Numbered from the stretch's first letter, positions 1 to 6,502 are shown. The stretch is DNA of 7,695 bases from Gammaproteobacteria bacterium (GCA_006227015.1 SBGI01000282.1:1-7695), one strand, 5' to 3'. Made by a program: numbers and translations. Notes: a model not told the origin generated them from the sequence alone.

Positions 1-2400
1 CGGATGGGGATTGACCCGGAAAATGACTGGAAAGCCCGCTACGAAATTCTGCCCGGCAAGGAAAAAGTTGTCGCTGAACTCAAAAAACTCGCAAAACATG
101 CCGATCACATTTATCTCGCGACGGACCTTGATAGAGAAGGGGAGGCCATTGCCTGGCACCTGATGGAGGCCATTGGCGGTGACCCGGAAAACTATCAGCG
201 GGTGGTGTTTAACGAGATTACCAAGAAAGCGATTAAAGAAGCATTCGAACACCCAGGCCGTCTCGATACCGATCGAGTCAGTGCCCAACAAGCCCGTCGG
301 TTCCTGGACAGGGTAGTTGGTTTTATGTTGTCGCCATTGCTGTGGAGCAAGGTTGCCCGTGGTCTGTCCGCTGGACGGGTGCAGTCAGTGGCCGTTAAGC
401 TGATTGTGGAGCGGGAAAGGGAAATTCGGGCGTTTGAACCTGAAGAGTATTGGACACTGCATGCAGACCTGGAAACGGCAGCGGAAGATCAGGTTCGGTT
501 CGAGGTCAAAAAACAGGCTGGTGCCAACTTTCGTCCTGTCAGCAAAGAGCAAACCGATGCCGCCCTGGCTGCCCTGAACAATGCCGCTTTTGTTGTCAGC
601 GGCAGGGAAGACAAGCCGACCAGCAGTAAACCCTCCGCTCCCTTTATTACTTCGACATTGCAGCAGGCATGCAGTACCCGTCTGGGCTATGGCGTCAAGA
701 AAACCATGATGTTGGCCCAGCGTCTCTACGAAGCCGGTTACATCACCTACATGAGAACGGATTCAACCAATCTGAGCGCCGATGCGGTGGCCACCTGCCG
801 TGAATTTATTGGGCAACGCTACGGCGATCGGTATTTGCCGGAAAAACCCAATGTCTACAGTAGCAAGTCAGGTGCACAGGAAGCTCACGAAGCCATTCGA
901 CCTTCCAATATTGATATTCTGCCGGGCGATCTCGCCGGTATGGAAGAGGATGCGAAAAAACTCTATCGCCTGATCTGGCAGCAGTTTGTGGCTTGTCAAA
1001 TGACCCCTGCCCAGTTCACCAGCACCACGGTTACCGTGAAGGCTGGAGACTATGAGTTGCGGGCAAAGGGCCGTGTCACCCGCTTCGACGGCTATTTGAA
1101 GGTTCAGCCGGCGCCCGCTCAAAAAGGGGATGATACCGAGTTGCCGGATATGGCCGTGGGCGAGACTGTGACACTGAACAAACTGATCCCCCTGCAACAT
1201 TTTACCAAGCCACCGGCCCGGTACTCGGAAGCCTCTCTGGTTAAGGAGTTGGAAAAAAGGGGTATTGGCCGGCCATCGACCTATGCCTCCATTATTTCCA
1301 CCATCCAGGACCGTGGTTACGTGAGGGTGGAAAACCGGCGGTTTTACGCGGAAAAAATCGGTGATGTTGTCACCGACCGGCTCAATGAAAATTTCTCTGA
1401 CCTAATGGACTACGGGTTTACCGCTTCCATGGAGGAATACCTGGATGAGATAGCCCAGGGAGAGCTGCAGTGGAAAGAGGTTCTGAATCGCTTCTATCGT
1501 GATTTCACCAACAAATTGGCCAAAGCTGATGCGGCTGACGATGGGATGCGACCCAACCAGCCGTCTCCCACAGATATTCCCTGTCCGCAGTGTGGTCGGC
1601 CGATGATGATTCGTACCGGTACCACAGGCGTCTTTTTGGGTTGTTCCGGGTACAACCTGCCACCCAAGGAACGTTGCAAGGGGACGCTGAACCTGACGCC
1701 TGGAGAAGAGGCAGTTAATGCCGATGAGGATGAGGAGGCGGAGAGCCGCCAGCTGATGGAGCGTCGTCGTTGCAAGCTATGCAATACGGCCATGGACAGC
1801 TATCTGATTGATGAAGGTCGCAAGTTGCATGTTTGCGGTAACAACCCTGATTGTGAGGGTTACGAGGTGGAGCTGGGTGCGTTCAAGCTAAAAGGTTATG
1901 ACGGTCCTGTTATCGAGTGCGACAAGTGTGGCAGCGATATGCAGTTGAAAACCGGGCGTTTTGGCAAGTATTTTGGCTGCAGCAATGAAAATTGCAAAAA
2001 CACCCGCAAGTTACTGAAAAATGGCCAGCCGGCACCACCGAAAATGGATCCGGTACCGATGCCGGAGCTGGCCTGTGAAAAAGTCGAAGATCATTACATT
2101 CTTCGTGATGGGGCGAGTGGCTTGTTTCTCGCCGCCAGCAAATTTCCTCGCCACCGTGAAACTCGAGCGCCTTTGGTGTCGGAACTATTGCCTCACCGCG
2201 AAGAAATCGACCCTAAATACAGCTTCCTGTTCAGTGCGCCGACCGAGGATCCCGATGGGTTGCCTACCGTCGTTCGCTACAGTCGCAAGACTGCAGAGCA
2301 ATACGTGCAGTCGGAAGTAGAAGGCAAACCTTCAGGTTGGAAGGCCTTTTATGAAAATGGTCGCTGGCAAGAAAAAGACGGTCGCAAAGGCAAGAAATAA
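1..2400 (+). CDS. topA: DNA topoisomerase I (type IA), 5'-truncated by window edge
   Basis: Relaxes negatively supercoiled DNA by breaking and rejoining one strand through a 5'-phosphotyrosine link. The frame is open from base 1 (Arg, then Met at base 4), and alignment from memory to E. coli TopA (865 aa) indicates about 70 N-terminal residues lie outside the window, so the Met at base 4 is internal. Numbering from that Met, the TOPRIM acidic triad TDLDREGE gives D41, D43 and E45, and the active-site tyrosine is Y249 in [10 protein letters not shown] (bases 748-750), equivalent to E. coli Y319. Three C-terminal four-cysteine zinc ribbons are intact: C527/C530/C547/C558, C590/C593/C611/C617 and C639/C642/C659/C664. 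They are followed by the cysteine-free ribbon-like repeats and a basic tail. No frameshift or missing catalytic residue is seen. The stop codon overlaps the Shine-Dalgarno sequence of the next gene, suggesting co-transcription. Confidence 0.98.
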   Translation, partial: RMGIDPENDWKARYEILPGKEKVVAELKKLAKHADHIYLATDLDREGEAIAWHLMEAIGGDPENYQRVVFNEITKKAIKEAFEHPGRLDTDRVSAQQARRFLDRVVGFMLSPLLWSKVARGLSAGRVQSVAVKLIVEREREIRAFEPEEYWTLHADLETAAEDQVRFEVKKQAGANFRPVSKEQTDAALAALNNAAFVVSGREDKPTSSKPSAPFITSTLQQACSTRLGYGVKKTMMLAQRLYEAGYITYMRTDSTNLSADAVATCREFIGQRYGDRYLPEKPNVYSSKSGAQEAHEAIRPSNIDILPGDLAGMEEDAKKLYRLIWQQFVACQMTPAQFTSTTVTVKAGDYELRAKGRVTRFDGYLKVQPAPAQKGDDTELPDMAVGETVTLNKLIPLQHFTKPPARYSEASLVKELEKRGIGRPSTYASIISTIQDRGYVRVENRRFYAEKIGDVVTDRLNENFSDLMDYGFTASMEEYLDEIAQGELQWKEVLNRFYRDFTNKLAKADAADDGMRPNQPSPTDIPCPQCGRPMMIRTGTTGVFLGCSGYNLPPKERCKGTLNLTPGEEAVNADEDEEAESRQLMERRRCKLCNTAMDSYLIDEGRKLHVCGNNPDCEGYEVELGAFKLKGYDGPVIECDKCGSDMQLKTGRFGKYFGCSNENCKNTRKLLKNGQPAPPKMDPVPMPELACEKVEDHYILRDGASGLFLAASKFPRHRETRAPLVSELLPHREEIDPKYSFLFSAPTEDPDGLPTVVRYSRKTAEQYVQSEVEGKPSGWKAFYENGRWQEKDGRKGKK

Positions 2401-2409
2401 AGGCCTGCC

Positions 2410-2913
2410 GTGAACCCATACCTGTCTCTGGTTAATCAGCATTTCTGCTTCAGTTCGCTATTGTTGGAGCGGTTGACTGAGTATGAGGGGCAGGGCTCCA
2501 ATCGACTGCTTGTTCTCGCGCTTTCCCAGTCTGTGGTATTCCAGCTAGAGGCTACGTACAGGTTTTATCTGCGTGAAGTGGGTGCGACCTATAAATGTCG
2601 TGAGCCGGAACAGATTAACTGCGTAGACGAGTTGATTCATGCCCTGGAAACCATGGGTAAAAACCCGGCTGAGGCCAGTGAGCTGGCCAATCTCGAGCAG
2701 CAGAAAGGTAGCTGGTTGTGGGAGCTGTTGTCAGCCTACAGGCAGATGATGCGGGTACCTTCGGAGCAGGTCAGCCAGAATTCGCCGATAGCTCTGGTTC
2801 AGGTTGACAATGAGCGTGACGCGGAGGAACTGAATGCAGAGCTGCTATCTGCCTGGCGGGAAGCCTTTCATGAGGTGGTGGAGCGCCATCGTCAACATAT
2901 GCTGGAGTGCTAG
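2410..2913 (+). CDS. Conserved protein of unknown function, DUF6586-like (167 aa)
   Basis: Function unknown. The position just after topA and the style of the sequence resemble the DUF6586 family (Pseudomonas PA3010 type); that assignment is from memory and moderate. The protein looks soluble and mostly alpha-helical: no signal peptide, no membrane segment, many Leu/Glu/Gln/Ala, and an N-terminal MNPYLSLVNQHFCFSSLLLE helix. It has three cysteines (residues 13, 63 and the last residue 167), but their spacing does not suggest a metal site. The start is GTG. It is preferred because AAAGG at 2399-2403 lies 6 nt upstream and the gap to topA is only 9 nt. The SD includes the last base of the topA stop, so translation may be coupled. 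Codon usage looks like that of the neighbours, so it is probably vertically inherited. Confidence 0.85.
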   Translation: MNPYLSLVNQHFCFSSLLLERLTEYEGQGSNRLLVLALSQSVVFQLEATYRFYLREVGATYKCREPEQINCVDELIHALETMGKNPAEASELANLEQQKGSWLWELLSAYRQMMRVPSEQVSQNSPIALVQVDNERDAEELNAELLSAWREAFHEVVERHRQHMLEC

Positions 2914-2930
2914 GTTAATTTCAACGCGAT

Positions 2931-2961
2931 GGTTAATAACCGCGCCTGGCTCTGATACAAT
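2931..2961 (+). promoter_or_regulatory. Sigma70-type extended -10 promoter for the 81-aa gene, with overlapping palindrome
   Basis: The -10 is TACAAT (2956-2961), preceded by TG at 2953-2954, an extended -10. A TTAATA -35 (2933-2938) lies 17 bp upstream. The palindrome GGTTA-A-TAACC (2931-2941) covers the -35 and could be an operator. This is inferred from consensus matching only. Confidence 0.5.
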
Positions 2962-3000
2962 CCCTCATTACAACTTATCCCACCACCTTTGGAAGCCCCC

Positions 3001-3246
3001 ATGTCCCTCTCTTTGTTTGAAATTGTCATCCTGCCTGACGGGGATATTGCCCTGCAGCGGACAGATGATGATTCCCCCCTGATCCGAATCAGTTTTTCTG
3101 ATGACGCGGAGGCATTCCTGGAGAGTGCCAAGGTGGATGTGGCCAAGGTTATGATTGATGCGGGTATTGAAGTCTTCGAAGAACTCGGGGCAGAAAACAT
3201 GAAACTCGAATCCCCCCGTATTGACAAGGATCGCGTACTGCACTGA
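3001..3246 (+). CDS. Small conserved acidic protein of unknown function (81 aa)
   Basis: I do not recognise a function. The product starts MSLSLFEIVILPDGDIALQR and is acidic, with no signal peptide or membrane segment. The N-terminal half reads as beta strands (FEIVILPDGDIALQR, then PLIRISFSD), followed by helices (AEAFLESAKVDVAKVMIDAG, then an EVFEELG stretch). A small alpha/beta fold is likely. A similar short protein occurs between topA and lexA in Pseudomonas as I recall (PA3009 region), which supports a real vertically inherited gene. The ATG at 3001 is chosen over an in-frame TTG at 2989 because GGAAG at 2991-2995 sits 5 nt upstream of it. The gene has its own likely promoter (2933-2961) and converges on lexA with a 45-bp gap. 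It is not SulA: the sequence is about half SulA's length and has no SulA-like features. Confidence 0.82.
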   Translation: MSLSLFEIVILPDGDIALQRTDDDSPLIRISFSDDAEAFLESAKVDVAKVMIDAGIEVFEELGAENMKLESPRIDKDRVLH

Positions 3247-3253
3247 TTACTGC

Positions 3254-3275
3254 GTTTCTGGTTGGCGTCAGAAAC
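3254..3275. terminator. Hairpin between convergent genes, possible bidirectional terminator
   Basis: Perfect 7-bp inverted repeat GTTTCTG / CAGAAAC with an 8-nt loop, located in the 45-bp gap between the 81-aa gene and lexA. Position fits a shared terminator, but no T-run follows on either strand and the stem is short, so this is tentative. Confidence 0.35.
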
Positions 3276-3291
3276 CCGGCTTGCTCAGGTA

Positions 3292-3906
3292 TCAGGTCTG
3301 GGTGCGAATAACCCCAACGCCCAACCCTTCAATAGAAAAGCTTTTTTCGCGCAGATCCACATGAATGGGTTCGAGGTCTTCATTCTCGGGTTCAAGAATA
3401 ATCTCGTAACGCTTACGACTTTTCCTGAAACGCTTAACCGTTACCTCATCGTCAATTCTGGCGACCACCACCTGGCCGTTATCTGCCGTCTCGCTCTTGT
3501 GCACAGCGAGTATGTCGCCATCCATAATGCCAATGTTTTTCATACTCATGCCCTGCACCCTGAGCAAATAATCGGCCTGGGGATAGAACAGGTTGGCCGC
3601 CACATCCAGGTAAGCTTCAATATTTTCAATAGCCAGTACCGGCTCGCCAGCAGCTACTCGTCCCACCAGGGGCAAGCCGGGCGGTGCTTCTTCAACCAGA
3701 CGAATGCCCCGGGAGGCTCCGGAGGTCATCTCAATCACGCCTTTGCGTGCCAGGGCACGTAGATGCTCTTCCGCGGCATTGGGGGACTTGAACCCCAGTT
3801 CAGAAGCAATTTCAGCCCGGGTGGGCGGATATCCACTCTCTTCGATATGTCGCTTGATGAGGTCCAGAATCTGTTGCTGACGTGCGGTCAAAGATGGATT
3901 GCTCAT
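3292..3906 (-). CDS. lexA: LexA SOS-response repressor / autoprotease (204 aa)
   Basis: Represses DNA-damage genes; RecA filaments on single-stranded DNA trigger its self-cleavage. With Met at 3906 the N-terminal winged helix-turn-helix covers about residues 1-65. It contains [21 protein letters not shown], which is nearly identical to E. coli around the recognition helix. The cleavage site is A86-G87 in GRVAAGEP. The catalytic Ser121 (GMSMKNIG) and Lys158 (DDEVTVKRF) are both present. The length of 204 aa fits the family (about 200). ATG at 3906 is preferred over an upstream GTG at 3915 because GAGGTG, at proper spacing for the ATG, would overlap that GTG. The E. coli-like recognition helix matches the E. 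coli-type boxes upstream (3963-3995), so autoregulation is expected. No sulA follows in the same operon; the next gene is convergent. Confidence 0.98.
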   Translation of the reverse strand: MSNPSLTARQQQILDLIKRHIEESGYPPTRAEIASELGFKSPNAAEEHLRALARKGVIEMTSGASRGIRLVEEAPPGLPLVGRVAAGEPVLAIENIEAYLDVAANLFYPQADYLLRVQGMSMKNIGIMDGDILAVHKSETADNGQVVVARIDDEVTVKRFRKSRKRYEIILEPENEDLEPIHVDLREKSFSIEGLGVGVIRTQT

Positions 3907-3962
3907 GGCTGTCACCTCGGCTGGGGGATGAGACAGGGTCGCTGTCGTTTATAGTCAGAGTA

Positions 3963-3978
3963 CTGTAAATTAATATAG
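3963..3978. promoter_or_regulatory. SOS box 1 (LexA operator)
   Basis: CTGTAAATTAATATAG, matching CTG-N10-CAG with one mismatch (TAG for CAG) and an AT-rich core. It lies 57 bp upstream of the lexA ATG and contains a TATATT on the minus strand (3972-3977) that could be the lexA -10. No convincing -35 accompanies it. Confidence 0.7.
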
Positions 3979-3979
3979 C

Positions 3980-3995
3980 CTGTATTAAAACACAG
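3980..3995. promoter_or_regulatory. SOS box 2 (LexA operator)
   Basis: CTGTATTAAAACACAG is a full CTGT-N8-ACAG match to the enterobacterial/pseudomonad SOS consensus. It sits 1 bp from box 1 (17 bp centre to centre). Tandem boxes ahead of lexA are known in E. coli, where the spacing is wider. Confidence 0.88.
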
Positions 3996-4034
3996 TATTT
4001 GTCTGGTGACACCCTGTTGTTGGGTGAATGGCAC

Positions 4035-4040
4035 TATACT
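4035..4040 (+). promoter_or_regulatory. Possible -10 element for the LOG-family gene
   Basis: TATACT (5 of 6 to consensus) lies 94 bp before the LOG-family start codon. No good -35 is found at 15-18 bp, so it would be a weak or activator-dependent promoter. Transcription from about 4047 would put hairpin 4051-4064 at the extreme 5' end of the mRNA. Confidence 0.3.
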
Positions 4041-4050
4041 TAGTACGTCT

Positions 4051-4110
4051 TGCCGCTGGCGGCATGTTCGCCTGTTGGGCTGTTTGCTCGGTTTGTAAAC
4101 AACTGCGAAC
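4051..4110 (+). other. Potentially structured leader of the LOG-family gene
   Basis: Two nested signals precede the start codon. TGCCGC-TG-GCGGCA is a GC-rich hairpin at 4051-4064. GTTCGC (4066-4071) pairs perfectly with GCGAAC (4105-4110), and an additional GTT/AAC (4075-4077 / 4101-4103) pairs inside it. The SD (GGGAG) lies downstream of both structures. No known riboswitch is recognised. Confidence 0.3.
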
Positions 4111-4133
4111 CCAGGAAGATTAAGGGAGTGTGT

Positions 4134-4790
4134 ATGGACGAAATCAAAATACCCGAAGCCTGGCGAGTGCTGAGAATCCAGGCTGAGTTGGTGGATGGTA
4201 TTGAGGCCCTGGCCAAGCTGGGCAGTGCTGTGACCATTTTTGGCGGTGCCCGCTTCAAGCCGGGTAGCCATTATTATGAAGAAGCACAGCGCCTGGGTGG
4301 ATTGCTAGGGAAAGAGGGTATTCCTGTTATTACCGGGGGTGGCCCGGGGATAATGGAGGGGGCCAACCGTGGTTGTCACGCCAGTGCCAGTACTTCAGTG
4401 GGTTTGAATATTTCTCTGCCCACAGAGCAGGACCCCAATGACTACCTGGATTTGTCTCTCAAGTTTCGCTACTTCTTTGTGCGCAAGTTTATGTTTGTCA
4501 AACACGCCGTGGGCTTTGTCATTTTTCCCGGCGGCTACGGAACCCTCGATGAGCTGTTTGAAGCCTTAACTCTGGTACAAACCAGCAAGGTCAGACCCTT
4601 CCCGATTATTCTGGTGGGCAGTGACTATTGGGGTGGGTTGGTGGACTGGATGCAAAACACCATGTTGGAGAATGGCTGTATTGCCGAGCGGGAAATGCAC
4701 CTGTTTTCGGTGGTGGATGATGCCGAGACTGCGGCAAAAATCATCCTGCAGCATGCGCGCATGCTACAGGCTCAGGAAATTGCCGAATAA
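4134..4790 (+). CDS. LOG-family Rossmann-fold protein (TIGR00730), probable nucleoside-5'-monophosphate phosphoribohydrolase (218 aa)
   Basis: Members of this family (LOG / 'lysine decarboxylase-like') split the N-glycosidic bond of nucleoside or cytokinin-riboside 5'-monophosphates, giving base plus ribose 5-phosphate; the physiological bacterial substrate is often unclear. Diagnostic motifs are visible: FGGARF (36-41) at the first nucleotide-binding turn, GGGPGIMEGANRG (68-80), VRKFMF with R117/K118, and the signature PGGYGTLDE (132-140) with catalytic-type E140. The old name lysine decarboxylase is misleading; there is no PLP lysine motif. ATG at 4134 is chosen because AGGGAG lies 5 nt upstream. 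An in-frame TTG at 4050 would add 28 residues of unlikely sequence and falls in the leader hairpin. The gene is divergent from lexA and convergent with the 105-aa gene. The SOS boxes lie over 130 bp upstream, so LexA control is uncertain. Confidence 0.92.
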   Translation: MDEIKIPEAWRVLRIQAELVDGIEALAKLGSAVTIFGGARFKPGSHYYEEAQRLGGLLGKEGIPVITGGGPGIMEGANRGCHASASTSVGLNISLPTEQDPNDYLDLSLKFRYFFVRKFMFVKHAVGFVIFPGGYGTLDELFEALTLVQTSKVRPFPIILVGSDYWGGLVDWMQNTMLENGCIAEREMHLFSVVDDAETAAKIILQHARMLQAQEIAE

Positions 4791-4793
4791 CTG

Positions 4794-4816
4794 GTGCGAG
4801 AGAAGATAATTCGCAC
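4794..4816. terminator. Weak hairpin between convergent genes
   Basis: GTGCGA / TCGCAC, a perfect 6-bp inverted repeat with an 11-nt loop, just after the LOG stop codon. GAGAAG (4800-4805) can alternatively pair with CTTCTC (4816-4821). There is no T-run. It may end transcription from both sides. Confidence 0.28.
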
Positions 4817-4819
4817 TTC

Positions 4820-5137
4820 TCAATAGTCATCCAGGCCGTAAATGGTGTCTGAATCGATATCCAGTAAGGGATCATTCCAGTTTTCAGGCACATATACATC
4901 GTCGGCAGAGAGACTGTCTTCGTTACTGAGCTCATAGGACACCCGCCAGTCTTCCGGCGGTTCTGCAGCTAACAGTAATAACTGTTGCCACGTGTCCAGA
5001 TCAATCTCACTGACTTCGCCATCAACATATTGCACTTCAATGGATCCGGCGTGTTCATCAACGGCGACTACTTCGAAAATTTCATCTTCATTGGCATCCT
5101 GATACCAGGCGCCAATGACAGGAACTTGTGAAGCCAT
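4820..5137 (-). CDS. Small acidic protein of unknown function, DUF6763-like (105 aa)
   Basis: Function unknown. The N-terminal pattern GAWYQDANEDEIFEVVAVDE, the following strand IEVQYVDGEVSEIDLDTW, and the later PPEDW resemble the DUF6763 family of small gammaproteobacterial proteins. I recall that family but cannot check it here. The first ~60 residues look like a small beta-barrel or SH3/Tudor-like fold: short strands around acidic turns. The C-terminal ~45 residues are very acidic and probably disordered, ending GLDDY. There is no cysteine pair, membrane segment or signal peptide. The start is well supported by the purine-rich SD AAGGAAGGGGG a few bases upstream of the ATG, strong enough to suggest high translation. 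The gene stands alone on the minus strand, convergent with the LOG gene and divergent from nagZ. Confidence 0.85.
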   Translation of the reverse strand: MASQVPVIGAWYQDANEDEIFEVVAVDEHAGSIEVQYVDGEVSEIDLDTWQQLLLLAAEPPEDWRVSYELSNEDSLSADDVYVPENWNDPLLDIDSDTIYGLDDY

Positions 5138-5318
5138 GATTCACCCCCTTCCTTTTCTCTAGGACTAACCAAAGTATCACCAACGAACTTGCTCTGCACC
5201 ATGTGGGCAAGCTGTTTTGGACAAGCGGGGATTGATGAATTGCCGGGTCGACAGATGCTGCGGATAAGATAACTTTTAGAAAAGCGGCGTAACTTCAGTA
5301 TGCTAAAGCATTTAATTT

Positions 5319-5365
5319 TTATGACGGAAAATGCGGTTGAACGTGTTAAGTTCCTGCCGTCATAA
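5319..5365. repeat. Perfect 9-bp inverted repeat, possible operator
   Basis: TTATGACGG (5319-5327) and CCGTCATAA (5357-5365) are exact reverse complements, separated by 29 bp. The right arm ends 5 bp before the candidate nagZ -35. The spacing would place the two sites about 38 bp apart centre to centre, so two operator half-sites or a looped site are possible. Confidence 0.5.
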
Positions 5366-5369
5366 CGGG

Positions 5370-5398
5370 TTGTTTTCAAAATGAATAATTTGTCTAAT
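5370..5398 (+). promoter_or_regulatory. Candidate sigma70 promoter of the nagZ operon
   Basis: TTGTTT (5370-5375) and TCTAAT (5393-5398, 5 of 6 to consensus) are separated by 17 bp. Transcription would begin near 5405 and leave a leader of about 60 nt before nagZ. The -35 is poor (3 of 6). Confidence 0.4.
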
Positions 5399-5467
5399 CT
5401 GTTACCCCGGTTTTTGACCGGATCATGACTTTTTTAGTCCCTGTCACCTGTTGTTTGAGGTTTTACT

Positions 5468-6484
5468 ATGATCCCTGGCCCATTGATGCTCGATCTGGAA
5501 GGTTTGGAGTTGACCCCGGATGAGGAGTCCTTACTGCGGCACCCGGGCGTTGGCGGAATTATCTTCTTTACTCGAAATTTTTCCAGCCGTGCGCAGATCA
5601 TGGAGCTGGTGGGACAGATACGCGATATCCGCCCCGAACTGTTGTTGTGTGTTGACCAGGAAGGTGGCCGCGTACAACGATTTCGCGAAGGGTATACCCG
5701 CATACCACCCATGCAGGCCCTGGGAGACCTTCTCACCGGTGAAGGCGGTGAGCAATTGCTGCTGGATGCCGGTTGGTTAATGGCCTCGGAATTGTTGGCA
5801 TCGGGAATCGATTTCAGCTTTGCTCCGGTACTGGACGTGGATCGGCAGAGCTGTGAAGTCATCGCAGACCGTTCATTTTCCGACGACCCCGATTGTCTTA
5901 TCCGGGCGGCCAGTGCATTTATTGCCGGCATGCATGAAGCCGGTATGGCCGCTACAGGGAAGCATTTCCCAGGGCATGGTGGCGTCAGAGCCGACAGTCA
6001 TCTGGAAACGCCTTACGACCAGCGTTCCATGCAGGCCTTGCGGGACCGTGACCTGAAACCTTTTATAGAATTGAGTGACACACTGGATGCGGTAATGCCG
6101 GCACATATTGTGTTTCCCGACATAGATGCCGATGCTGTCGGTTTTTCCCGGTTCTGGTTGCAGACCATACTGCGGGGAGAATTACAGTTTGAAGGTGTTA
6201 TTTTCAGTGATGATTTGTCCATGAAAGGAGCGGATGTAGCCGGGGGGTACGCAGAGAAGGCTGACAGTGCCCTGCAAGCCGGCTGTGATATGGTGCTGGT
6301 GTGTAATAGCCGGCCCGGAGCGCTGGAAGTTCTGGATTTCCTTGAAATTGCGAAGATCGCACCATCACCCAGATTGTCTGGTATGCGGGCACGTCAACAG
6401 CCGGATTGGCCGTCGCTGCAGGCTACTGAACGCTGGCAGTCAACCGCCATCAAACTTCAAGAGATAGTCGCCACCATGGCGTGA
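5468..6484 (+). CDS. nagZ: Beta-N-acetylhexosaminidase NagZ (GH3), peptidoglycan recycling (338 aa)
   Basis: Cytoplasmic family GH3 enzyme that removes N-acetylglucosamine from GlcNAc-1,6-anhydroMurNAc peptides taken up from the wall. In species with AmpR/AmpC the products act as beta-lactamase inducers. Evidence: 338 aa against 341 in E. coli, with matching blocks throughout. VDQEGGRVQRFREG is at 62-75 and PAHIVF at 211-216. KHFPGHG (165-171) is followed by ADSH, whose H178 is the acid/base of NagZ enzymes. FSDDLSM (246-252) contains the nucleophile D248. One small departure is IADRSF (132-137) where related enzymes usually have IG(D/E)RS(F/Y). The ATG at 5468 has GAGG 7 nt upstream. There is no signal peptide, as expected. 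The channel gene starts 18 nt downstream, so an operon is likely. Confidence 0.97.
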   Translation: MIPGPLMLDLEGLELTPDEESLLRHPGVGGIIFFTRNFSSRAQIMELVGQIRDIRPELLLCVDQEGGRVQRFREGYTRIPPMQALGDLLTGEGGEQLLLDAGWLMASELLASGIDFSFAPVLDVDRQSCEVIADRSFSDDPDCLIRAASAFIAGMHEAGMAATGKHFPGHGGVRADSHLETPYDQRSMQALRDRDLKPFIELSDTLDAVMPAHIVFPDIDADAVGFSRFWLQTILRGELQFEGVIFSDDLSMKGADVAGGYAEKADSALQAGCDMVLVCNSRPGALEVLDFLEIAKIAPSPRLSGMRARQQPDWPSLQATERWQSTAIKLQEIVATMA

Positions 6485-6502
6485 TAAACGGAGCAAAGAA
6501 CG

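Larger units (their letters stand above)
5138..5467. other. 330-bp intergenic region between divergent genes, with inverted repeats
   Basis: No convincing gene on either strand. It holds the SD of the 105-aa gene at its left end and a short palindrome ATGCT-AA-AGCAT (5300-5311). It also has a 9-bp inverted repeat (5319-5327 / 5357-5365), a candidate nagZ promoter and two short hairpins next to the nagZ start. The right half is clearly AT-richer than the genes. I found no good promoter for the 105-aa gene. Confidence 0.6.

Noticed and set aside
868..1793. Two minus-strand open frames opposite topA (868-1200 and 1494-1793)
   Set aside because: Antisense to a complete conserved topA frame, with no promoter or SD.
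3262..3762. 166-codon open frame on the plus strand opposite lexA
   Set aside because: It lies entirely antisense to a well-conserved lexA, has no SD or ATG context, and its translation looks like no known protein.
3907..3915. GTG start for LexA three codons upstream
   Set aside because: The GTG is part of the SD GAGGTG used for the ATG at 3906; the shorter 204-aa form matches the family length.
4000..4022. Possible third SOS box around CTGTTGTTGGG upstream of the LOG gene
   Set aside because: The right half does not match CAG at the required spacing.
4050..4133. 28-residue N-terminal extension of the LOG protein from TTG at 4050
   Set aside because: It starts within the leader hairpin with no SD; ATG at 4134 has AGGGAG at good spacing and gives a normal family N-terminus.
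5434..5931. 165-codon open frame on the minus strand opposite the start of nagZ
   Set aside because: Low-complexity Ser/Arg/Pro-rich translation typical of an antisense shadow; the nagZ frame is strongly conserved here.
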